A stretch of DNA of 64,000 nucleotides from Chromatiaceae bacterium (GTDB taxonomy: Bacteria > Pseudomonadota > Gammaproteobacteria > Chromatiales > Chromatiaceae), in NCBI GenBank assembly GCA_016714645.1, contig JADKCI010000005.1:1-64000 (forward strand), read 5' to 3'. A program made the position numbers and the translations under genes. The notes below the pieces were generated by a model. The model was not told where the DNA came from, searched no databases, and worked only from the letters and a program-made list of their open reading frames with translations. Below, piece by piece: positions 9,163 through 19,195 of this stretch. Each line of letters starts with the position of its first letter. Position 1 is the first letter of the stretch.

Positions 9163-10002
9163 ATGAGGGAGTACCTCGACCTCCTCCGGGACGTCCTGGA
9201 CCGGGGCGTTGACCGGGCGGATCGCACCGGCGTCGGCACCCGGGCCGTCTTTGGCCGCCAGATCCGTTTCGACCTGGCCCAAGGTTTTCCCCTGGTCACC
9301 ACCAAAAAGATCCACCTCAAGAGCGTCATTCACGAGCTGCTCTGGTTCCTGCAAGGCTCCACGGACAACCGCTGGCTCAAGGCGCGCGGGGTGGGCATCT
9401 GGGACGAATGGGCGACGGAGGCGGGCGATCTCGGCCCCATTTACGGCCGGCAATGGCGGAGTTGGGCCTGCCCGGATGGCTCGACCCTCGACCAGATCTC
9501 CCAGGTCCTGGCGGCCATCCGCGCCAATCCGGATTCGCGCCGCCTGGTGGTCTCGGCCTGGAACCCCGCGGACCTGCCCCGCGACGGCCTCTCGCCCCAG
9601 GAGAACGCCCGCCAGGGGCGCATGGCCCTAGCGCCCTGTCATTGCCTCTTCCAGTTTTTTGTCCAGGAGGGGCGCCTTTCCTGCCAGCTCTATCAGCGCA
9701 GCGCCGATCTCTTCCTGGGGGTGCCCTTCAACATCGCCAGCTATGCCCTCCTGACCCACATGCTGGCCCAGCAATGCGACCTGGAAGTGGGTGATTTCGT
9801 TCATACCTTTGGCGATTTGCACCTGTACCGCAACCATCTCACCCCTGAGATTGTCCTGGCCCAGCTCGCCCGGGAGCCCAGGCCCAGGCCCCAACTGGCA
9901 TTCAAGCGGCGTCCGGCCAGCCTGTTCGACTATGAATTCGAGGATTTCGAGTTCATCGGCTACGATCCCCATCCCGCCATCCGTGCCCCCATCGCCATCT
10001 AG
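9163..10002 (+). CDS. thyA: thymidylate synthase
   Basis: A 279-aa ThyA that methylates dUMP with methylene-tetrahydrofolate. The N-terminus has DRTGVGTRAVFG and FPLVTTKKIHLKSV; ALAPCHCLFQF holds the nucleophilic cysteine at about residue 159; the substrate loop QRSADLFLGVPFNIASYALL and HTFGDLHLYRNH follow. The ATG at 9163 starts at the conserved MREYLDLL block; the longer open frame lies over the end of gpmI. Position between gpmI and sohB suggests one rightward transcript. Confidence 0.96.
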   Translation: MREYLDLLRDVLDRGVDRADRTGVGTRAVFGRQIRFDLAQGFPLVTTKKIHLKSVIHELLWFLQGSTDNRWLKARGVGIWDEWATEAGDLGPIYGRQWRSWACPDGSTLDQISQVLAAIRANPDSRRLVVSAWNPADLPRDGLSPQENARQGRMALAPCHCLFQFFVQEGRLSCQLYQRSADLFLGVPFNIASYALLTHMLAQQCDLEVGDFVHTFGDLHLYRNHLTPEIVLAQLAREPRPRPQLAFKRRPASLFDYEFEDFEFIGYDPHPAIRAPIAI

Positions 10003-10027
10003 ACCCACCCAGGGAGAACCCGTCCGC

Positions 10028-11023
10028 GTGACCCAAGCCCTCATCGACTACGGCCTCTTTCTGGCCAAGACCCTGACGATCCTGCTGGGCATTGGCCTGG
10101 TGCTGGTCGGGATCGTCCGCGCCCGTAAGACGGGCCATCTGGAGGGCGACCATCTGGAGGTCACCAGCCTCAACGACCGCTATCGCGAGCTGGCCCAGAC
10201 CCTCCGCCAGGCCTCCACGCCCAAAAAGGCCTTCCGGAAATCCCTCAAGCTGGATCGCAAGGCCGACAAGGCGCGGGAGCAGGCGGCGGAGTCTCGCCAC
10301 CGGCTCTTTGTCATCGACTTTCAGGGCGATATCAAGGCCACGGCCTCCGCCGCCCTGCGCGAGGTCATCACGGCCATCCTCTTGGAGGCCAAGGCGGGCG
10401 ACGGGATCCTGATCCGGCTGGAAAATGCCGGCGGCCTGGTGACGGAACACGGCCTCGCCGCCTCCCAATTGACCCGGCTGCGGGCGCGTGGCATCCCCCT
10501 GACCGTGGCGGTGGACAAGGTCGCCGCCAGCGGCGGCTACCTCATGGCGGCGGTCGCCGACCGCATCATCGCCGCCCCCTTCGCCGTGGTGGGTTCCATT
10601 GGCGTGGTCGCCCAGTTGCCCAACTTCCATCGGGTGCTGGAGCGGCACGGGGTGGATTACGAGCTCCACACCGCCGGAGATTACAAGCGCACCCTCACCC
10701 TCTTCGGCGAGAACACCGAGGCGGGCCGGGAAAAGCTCCGTGAGCAACTGGAAGAGACGCATGGCCTCTTCAAGGACTTTATCCTCGAATACCGGCCCAG
10801 CCTGGACCTGGCCCAGGTCGCCACGGGCGAATACTGGCATGGCCGCCAGGCCCTGGCGCTGGGGCTGATCGACGAGATCCAGACAAGCGACGACTGGCTG
10901 CTGGAGGCCGCCGATACCACCGACCTTTACCAAGTCAGCTATACCGCCCACAAGAAACCCCTGGACCGGCTGCTCTCCTCCCTAACCCAGGCGGCCCAGC
11001 GGTTGTTCCGAGGGCACCCCTGA
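10028..11023 (+). CDS. sohB: SohB-like S49 family protease
   Basis: A 331-aa membrane-anchored serine protease related to SppA. One N-terminal transmembrane helix (residues about 8-28) is followed by the S49 domain: KVAASGGYLM holds the catalytic serine near residue 168 and HTAGDYKRTLT the catalytic lysine near residue 220. The GTG at 10028 is preceded by AGGGAGAA at good spacing; the longer frame overlaps thyA and is rejected. SohB acts in the inner membrane facing the periplasm and suppresses DegP loss in E. coli. Confidence 0.92.
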   Translation: MTQALIDYGLFLAKTLTILLGIGLVLVGIVRARKTGHLEGDHLEVTSLNDRYRELAQTLRQASTPKKAFRKSLKLDRKADKAREQAAESRHRLFVIDFQGDIKATASAALREVITAILLEAKAGDGILIRLENAGGLVTEHGLAASQLTRLRARGIPLTVAVDKVAASGGYLMAAVADRIIAAPFAVVGSIGVVAQLPNFHRVLERHGVDYELHTAGDYKRTLTLFGENTEAGREKLREQLEETHGLFKDFILEYRPSLDLAQVATGEYWHGRQALALGLIDEIQTSDDWLLEAADTTDLYQVSYTAHKKPLDRLLSSLTQAAQRLFRGHP

Positions 11024-11025
11024 TT

Positions 11026-11841
11026 TCAGGCGCGGCGTTGACGAACCAGCAGAATGGCGCCCCAGGCCAGGGCCAGAAGCATGATGGCCGCGCCTAGCCC
11101 ATGACTCAGCCAGGCGATGTGATGGTCGAGGTGGAGCAGACCCGACTCGGTCAGGAGATATTCCCAGTCGTGGAAGCCATAGGGCGAGGAGTGACCGAAA
11201 TTACCCCCCAGCAGGGGTAAATCACCGGCCCGGGCGTCATTGATGTAGGGGGCGATATCCAGGAAATTCTGCCCAAACCACCAGCAGGCCACGGCGGCGC
11301 CAAAGGGATCGCGGGTCTTCAGCAGCAGGGTGCCGGCGCAGATCAGCGGCATCAGCAACTGGCCCAGGGTACCGCCCAGGGAGGTCATAAAGTCCCCAAA
11401 AGGTCGGAAAATCAGGTGTCCGGCCTCATGAAAGGGGAGATTGACCAGGTGCAAAAAGGATTGTCCGGCACCGTTGCTGGCCGGAGACAGGGCGATCAGG
11501 CGCAGCCCCCAAATCAGCAGGACCAGCAGGAGGGCGGCGCGGGCCCATAAACCGATCCCATCTAGTTCCGGTTGGCGTGGCAGCAGGAGGGCCATCAGCC
11601 CCTCGGGCAGCGTGTCCGCCGACCGCGGCCGGGTTGGGGGCGGCCTGACCACCCGGGTCGGCGGGGTCCAGGTCGCGGGGTCGATGCCCGGCCGGGGGTG
11701 ATATTTCCAATATTTCTCGAACACAATGCCGCAGGTAGAGCAGATTTTGGCGTCCGCGATTTGGAATGTCCCGCATTTCGGGCAGGCCGTCTCGGTTTTA
11801 GGGCCCTTGGCGGGTGCGGAATCAGACAGGTTGGCCTTCAT
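11026..11841 (-). CDS. zinc-ribbon membrane protein with HExxH motif
   Basis: A 271-aa protein. Residues about 18-45 form a zinc ribbon (CPKCG ... CSTCG), followed by a Pro/Arg-rich linker and several hydrophobic helices. NLPFHEAGHLIFRPFG near residues 135-150 contains HEAGH, an HExxH metalloprotease signature at the start of a membrane segment, as in M50/site-2-type proteases; HDWEY and HLDHHIAWLSHG add further histidines. A membrane metallopeptidase is plausible but no substrate can be inferred. It converges with sohB (2-bp gap). Confidence 0.75.
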   Translation of the reverse strand: MKANLSDSAPAKGPKTETACPKCGTFQIADAKICSTCGIVFEKYWKYHPRPGIDPATWTPPTRVVRPPPTRPRSADTLPEGLMALLLPRQPELDGIGLWARAALLLVLLIWGLRLIALSPASNGAGQSFLHLVNLPFHEAGHLIFRPFGDFMTSLGGTLGQLLMPLICAGTLLLKTRDPFGAAVACWWFGQNFLDIAPYINDARAGDLPLLGGNFGHSSPYGFHDWEYLLTESGLLHLDHHIAWLSHGLGAAIMLLALAWGAILLVRQRRA

Positions 11842-11883
11842 GATCGCTGGATGAAAGATGCGGACATCGGGATCGCTCCAGTC

Positions 11884-12168
11884 CTAACGCCGTGCCGCGA
11901 CATACTCCCGCAACACGCCATTGACGCGCGTCTGCCATCCTGGACCCGTGGCCTTGAGGGCCGCCAGGACGTCCGCATCGAAACGGATCGTCGTCGAAAC
12001 CTTCAGCGGTTTGCTGGAAGGGGGGCGGCCGATGCGCGCCAACGGCATGACCGCCTCCCACTCGTCATCCGTCAGCGGGAGCGCGTCCGGGTCGGACGTG
12101 GCCGCCGCCGTAATGATGACATCCTCTTGAGGCGTGGGGATGAGGGTTCCTGATTTAAGCCTTGGCAT
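11884..12168 (-). CDS. brnA: BrnA-family antitoxin
   Basis: A 94-aa antitoxin. The C-terminal half (KPLKVSTTIRFDADVLAALK ... GWQTRVNGVLREYV) is the ribbon-helix-helix of BrnA, which binds its own promoter and neutralises the BrnT RNase. Its ATG overlaps the end of the brnT reading frame by 14 bp, the usual toxin-first order. The antitoxin is intact although the toxin upstream is frameshifted. Confidence 0.88.
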   Translation of the reverse strand: MPRLKSGTLIPTPQEDVIITAAATSDPDALPLTDDEWEAVMPLARIGRPPSSKPLKVSTTIRFDADVLAALKATGPGWQTRVNGVLREYVAARR

Positions 12169-12420
12169 AGCGGTTCACCTCCCTCGAATTGGCCTTGCGC
12201 AAGCAGATGATGCGCCTCTCATCGGCGCGATCCACGAAGGCAATGAAGAACAAGCGCAGTCCGATGTAGCCGATCCCGCACTGGCGCGGTTCGCCATAGT
12301 CACGGCGGGTATCCGGCCAAGTCAGGGCCGACTCCCAGTCCAGGTCCGCCCAAGCGCCAGCGAGATGCCGTGTTTGGCGAGGTTGGCGGCGTCTTTGGCG
12401 GCATCGAAGCGGATGTTCAT
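12155..12420 (-). pseudogene. brnT: brnT toxin, frameshifted
   Basis: The N-terminus MNIRFDAAKDAANLAKHGIS is in one frame and the rest (ADLDWESALTWPDTRRDYGE, then YIGLRLFFIAFVDRADERRI and RKANSREVNRYAKA) is in the next frame. Both parts align in order with BrnT, a RelE-fold ribonuclease. The junction lies near 12349-12354; a 1-nt insertion or 2-nt deletion explains it. An alternative start is the ATG at 12426. Either the toxin has been inactivated or there is an assembly error. The overlap with brnA is preserved. Confidence 0.82.
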
Positions 12421-12426
12421 GTTCAT

Positions 12427-12806
12427 TATTGTAGTAACGATAATCCCGGTCAACAAGGACATGGCGGCAAGGCCCTGGCCGCGGCCAGGTGTCGTAGGTG
12501 TCGATGAGCAGGCGGCGCACCGTTGCCGAATATGTGGTTGTTCGAACACACCTTTGCCACGGGGCACGCATCGAGGTCAAACACCACTATTGACCATATC
12601 TCTCGATCAGACAATACTACAAGAGTGATCAGCCGCCCTCTGGTGGCCCACAAACAGAAGTCTCCGGCTCTGTCGGAGGATGCGTTACTGGGAACCAACG
12701 GGTCGAAAGGCCTTGCCTTTTCGATACTGGTAATCAAGTATCGACATCCCCGTTATACCTTCAGTGGCGTGAATTTCCAAAACCAACTCTAAATAGGAAA
12801 TGACAG
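12427..12806. other. intergenic region with an 8-bp inverted repeat
   Basis: About 380 bp without a convincing gene. TCGATACT at 12721-12728 pairs with AGTATCGA at 12737-12744 around an 8-nt loop, a possible operator or weak terminator. A minus-strand open frame at 12450-12737 has no recognisable domain and an atypical composition; I do not call it. The region should hold promoters for brnTA (leftward) and for the small lipoprotein gene (rightward). Confidence 0.4.
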
Positions 12807-12947
12807 ATGAAGAACATATCTACAATTGCCCTGCTTGGAACCATTACTTTGGTGCTGTTGCTCACCGCCTGTAGCACCGCCTCGAAGCATGAGCCGGCGC
12901 CAGCCGCCGCAGCCCCGACGTATCAGCCAAAAGTGGATCGTAATTAA
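12807..12947 (+). CDS. small lipoprotein, 46 aa
   Basis: A small gene of 46 codons. MKNISTIALLGTITLVLL is a signal peptide, and LLTAC around residue 22 is a lipobox with the lipidated cysteine. The mature peptide is only about 25 residues and Ala/Pro-rich, ending in VDRN. AGGAAA upstream serves as ribosome-binding site. A strong hairpin follows 21 bp downstream. Residue 2 of the mature protein is Ser, which by the E. coli Lol rule suggests outer-membrane sorting. Function unknown. Confidence 0.78.
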   Translation: MKNISTIALLGTITLVLLLTACSTASKHEPAPAAAAPTYQPKVDRN

Positions 12948-12968
12948 TTACCTTCCTGTCCCATAGTA

Positions 12969-13012
12969 TTTACCGTCAACTTTGAAATTGAAAATTTCAA
13001 GTTGACGGTAAA
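12969..13012 (+). terminator. long stem-loop downstream of the lipoprotein gene
   Basis: TTTACCGTCAACTT(T)GAAAT at 12969-12988 is the inverse complement of ATTTCAAGTTGACGGTAAA at 12994-13012, giving a stem of about 19 bp with one bulged T and a GAAA-type loop. It is A/T-flanked at both ends, so it could terminate in either direction. Position after the 46-aa gene favours a terminator; the next gene starts a few bases later. Confidence 0.7.
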
Positions 13013-13020
13013 AGTCGTGG

Positions 13021-13797
13021 GTGGTACCCCGAGTGAAGTGGCTAGGGTGCACCGCTGTGATCGGTTTATTCGCTTTACTCGTCAGCTATACCGGTTTGGT
13101 TGGTGCCGCCTCGTCACAGCCGATTTTTGATGACGCTCAAGGATCATCGGTTTCGATGCCACTTCCACCAGAGTACGTGATCGACCGGGATGGGTCGGTA
13201 ACGCTGCGAATCTGCTTTAACTGGTCGTGTGCGAGCAGACAGACCATGACCTTCACCCCCAACGATATGGCCCTTCTAAAAAGGCCTATGGCGCTTTGTC
13301 CTGGCGCAAGTTTTCACGATAGATTACAGCATGTGCGTATCGGGATTTGGCAAATGGAATTGATGGCACAAAAGTATCAGCCATTGTTGGCCAACGACCT
13401 TGCCATTAACGATTTTGATGGTGAAGTTGAGGGGCGGATGGATTGCGTCGATAAGACCAGTAACACCACTACTTATTTACATATTCTCCGGGATATTGGG
13501 GAACTGGCCGGGTGGACCGTCTCTTCTCCCAAAGTGCGCAGTCCTTTAGATATCACCGCGGTTCATTGGACAGCCGTAATTATCGATACGGAAAGTGGAC
13601 TTCCCTGGAGCATTGACTCATGGTTTCGCCCGAACGGCCATCTGCCACTTGTCATGCCATTGCCGAGCTGGATCGACGAGAAGAAGGCCTGGGAACCGCC
13701 TTTCGAAACTATGAATTCTACACCGCACTCAATCTACGAGCTATGTAATACGGGTCCGCTTGGCCTCTTGGGGCCAGCGGCGCTTCCCTTTCAGTAA
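13021..13797 (+). CDS. exported transglutaminase-like cysteine protein (putative)
   Basis: A 258-aa secreted protein. The first about 30 residues (GCTAVIGLFALLVSYTGLVGA) are a signal peptide. The mature part has RICFNWSCASR, then GRMDCVDKTSNTTTYL, VHWTAVIIDTESG and WSIDSWFRPNG. The ordered Cys, His and Asp resemble a transglutaminase-like catalytic triad and recur in a proteobacterial family of unknown function that I recall but cannot check. GTG at 13021 or 13033 could be the start; no clear ribosome-binding site. Base composition is visibly less GC-rich than neighbours. Confidence 0.62.
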   Translation: MVPRVKWLGCTAVIGLFALLVSYTGLVGAASSQPIFDDAQGSSVSMPLPPEYVIDRDGSVTLRICFNWSCASRQTMTFTPNDMALLKRPMALCPGASFHDRLQHVRIGIWQMELMAQKYQPLLANDLAINDFDGEVEGRMDCVDKTSNTTTYLHILRDIGELAGWTVSSPKVRSPLDITAVHWTAVIIDTESGLPWSIDSWFRPNGHLPLVMPLPSWIDEKKAWEPPFETMNSTPHSIYELCNTGPLGLLGPAALPFQ

Positions 13798-13841
13798 GGC
13801 AGTTGGAGACAGCCCTTAAAGCTTGAATTTGGGTGACTCAC

Positions 13842-14636
13842 TCAATTACGTTTTGTTTCCGGCAATACATAAACAATGCCGGCCGTCCCGGAAAACTTGC
13901 TATGTACCACATTCTTGAAGAATACCGCTGGAACATTGATGCAGCCAAACGAAATACGGTTATCAAGCGGCGTTGGCGTGTCCAGGCGTTCAGCCCGGCG
14001 CTCTTTGGGGTTAGACGTAACGACCGGATGCATGGAGATGGCATTTTTGTAGTCCACCCAGAGTATTTCCTTGCCATGGGCATTGCGGCCCATTCCCGCC
14101 TCGAAACGACCCGCCGGCGTCGTTCGCTGCGCGACGGGGATAAGTCCCATCCGCATGTTACCAACGCCGGGGGCGACGTCATCACCTTTCCCCAGTCCCA
14201 GCAGCACGGGCGCTGCTCCGTGTAGCTTTCCGTCCACGCTAAATACATAGACCTTGGCGTTTACTTTATCGACAATCGCGAACGGCTTGTTGAGATTATC
14301 TCCTGAACTGACAACCCATTCTGCCATATCCCGTGTCCTGGGCGATGCACTCTCTGACTCAAAGTTGACCTGCCTGGAACCATCGGCCAAGGCCGATTTT
14401 GGTTCCATAACGAATGGAACATCTGCGTCTTCGGAATAGTTTGCATTGAGCATCGGGTTGGGCATCCGAGCGACATCATCCGACTTCGTTGCCAGGTGCG
14501 GGACGCAACCGGCACCCAACAGACCCAGGCACAGGGATAGAGCCATGCGGGTCATTTTCGAGTGCAAGGATGCTGGGAGTCGTTGCTGGGCCACCAGCAG
14601 TTCGGGCGCCAGAGGTATCGATTCTTGGTCATTCAT
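13842..14636 (-). CDS. L,D-transpeptidase (YkuD-type) lipoprotein
   Basis: A 264-aa protein with a YkuD-like domain: VDKVNAKVYVF near residue 125 starts it, and AISMHPVVTSN ... PLDNRISFGCINVP carries the catalytic His and Cys. L,D-transpeptidases make 3-3 peptidoglycan cross-links or attach lipoproteins. MALSLCLGLLGAGC is a lipobox, so the natural start is probably Met28 or Met31 (around 14555 or 14546) rather than the first Met. It converges with the transglutaminase-like gene, forming a cell-envelope pair. Confidence 0.82.
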   Translation of the reverse strand: MNDQESIPLAPELLVAQQRLPASLHSKMTRMALSLCLGLLGAGCVPHLATKSDDVARMPNPMLNANYSEDADVPFVMEPKSALADGSRQVNFESESASPRTRDMAEWVVSSGDNLNKPFAIVDKVNAKVYVFSVDGKLHGAAPVLLGLGKGDDVAPGVGNMRMGLIPVAQRTTPAGRFEAGMGRNAHGKEILWVDYKNAISMHPVVTSNPKERRAERLDTPTPLDNRISFGCINVPAVFFKNVVHSKFSGTAGIVYVLPETKRN

Positions 14637-14740
14637 GAGTTATTTCAGAGAGGCTCAAGGCCTGGCAAGGGGAAAGTCTTAGCTTTCACTCATTTTTCTG
14701 ACAAGCTGCCTAATTGTCAAGCCCCGTGAGATGGCATTCC

Positions 14741-15313
14741 TTAGGCCACGGCGCCTGCGGCCAGCATGGTGGCGATGGCCCGCGCGCCATCGCCGGGCTG
14801 GACCTCGACGGCCCGGACCCCAGCGGTCAGGAGTCTGACCTCATAGCCCAGGCGCAGGGCGTCCAGAACGGTATTGAGCACGCAGTAATCCGTCGCCAGC
14901 CCGCCGACGAACACCCGCCTCACGCCCAGGTGCTGAAAGTAGCGATGCAATTCCGTGCCCTCGAACTCCGAATAGCCCGCATCATTCTGGCGGGTCCCCC
15001 TGGAGAAGATGGTGGCCGTCGCGGGCAGGGCCAGATCGGATGAAAAGGCCGCCCCGAGCGTCTGGACCACGCAATGCGGGGGCCAGGGCCCGCCTTGGGC
15101 GAGAAAGGAGCAATGATCGGCGGGATGCCAGTCGCGGGTCGCGGCAATCGGCAGCCCAGCGGCGGCGAAGCGGGCGATCCAGCCATTCAGGACCGGCACT
15201 ACCGCATCGCCCTCCGGAACGGCCAGGGCCCCGCCCGGCAAGAAATCACGCTGGACATCGACCACTACCAGCGCGTCAGTCGGTTGCAGCCCTATCTCCT
15301 CGGTCATTTCCAT
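14741..15313 (-). CDS. pncA: nicotinamidase
   Basis: A 190-aa isochorismatase-fold hydrolase converting nicotinamide to nicotinate for NAD salvage. ALVVVDVQRDFLPGGALAVP gives the catalytic Asp; TRDWHPADHCSF gives the metal-binding Asp/His; GGLATDYCVLNTVLDAL contains the nucleophilic cysteine. Length and order match PncA. Confidence 0.93.
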   Translation of the reverse strand: MEMTEEIGLQPTDALVVVDVQRDFLPGGALAVPEGDAVVPVLNGWIARFAAAGLPIAATRDWHPADHCSFLAQGGPWPPHCVVQTLGAAFSSDLALPATATIFSRGTRQNDAGYSEFEGTELHRYFQHLGVRRVFVGGLATDYCVLNTVLDALRLGYEVRLLTAGVRAVEVQPGDGARAIATMLAAGAVA

Positions 15314-15456
15314 TTTTCTAGCCCCCCACGCCTCGCGATGGGTCAGCGCCTGCCACGCTGGCGGAAAGAAAAGTTAGATCCAGGCCGGCCTCGTGGCCAA
15401 CGCTGCGCGACTTTATACCTAAAGTCCGTCGATTAACGGCCCATAGCGGGAGCCTT

Positions 15457-15574
15457 GGCGGGCAGCGGGTGACGGCTGGTGGGCGGGGGTGTCGACAGCA
15501 GGGATGCTGTCGTCAAGCCTACAGGGATGTATTCACGGCGTCCCCCGCCCACCAGCCGTCACCCGCTGCCCGCC
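15457..15574 (+). repeat. structured intergenic repeat, copy 1
   Basis: A perfect 33-bp inverted repeat (15457-15489 with 15542-15574) encloses a 52-nt core. Read on the + strand the core has CGACAGCA-GGGA-TGCTGTCG (15493-15512, 8-bp stem) and TACA-GGGA-TGTA (15520-15531). The core recurs with about one mismatch on the - strand at 37624-37675. It lies between divergent pncA and dnaE, about 100 bp before the chosen dnaE start. In some gene calls it would be translated as a spurious dnaE extension (VDSRDAVVKPTGMYSRRPPP). Confidence 0.9.
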
Positions 15575-15622
15575 CCGATCCCTGCAACCCAAGCCCAATC
15601 CATGACCCCGGGCAACAAGGCT

Positions 15623-15628
15623 TACAAT
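15623..15628 (+). promoter_or_regulatory. possible -10 box for dnaE
   Basis: TACAAT lies 42 bp before the GTG at 15671 and would give a short leader. No good -35 is visible, so this is tentative. It supports the shorter dnaE start. Confidence 0.3.
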
Positions 15629-15670
15629 GATCTCAGTCATCCCCAGAGTAGTCATCCTATAACACCGCCC

Positions 15671-19183
<3,513 letters not shown>

Positions 19184-19195
19184 AGGCTCCAAAAC

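Noticed and set aside
12450..12737. Minus-strand 95-aa frame upstream of brnT
   Set aside because: No domain, no ribosome-binding site, composition unlike neighbouring genes.
15479..15670. Upstream extension of dnaE through the structured repeat
   Set aside because: The extension translates the hairpin repeat (the same peptide arises at 37225-37692) and has no DnaE homology.
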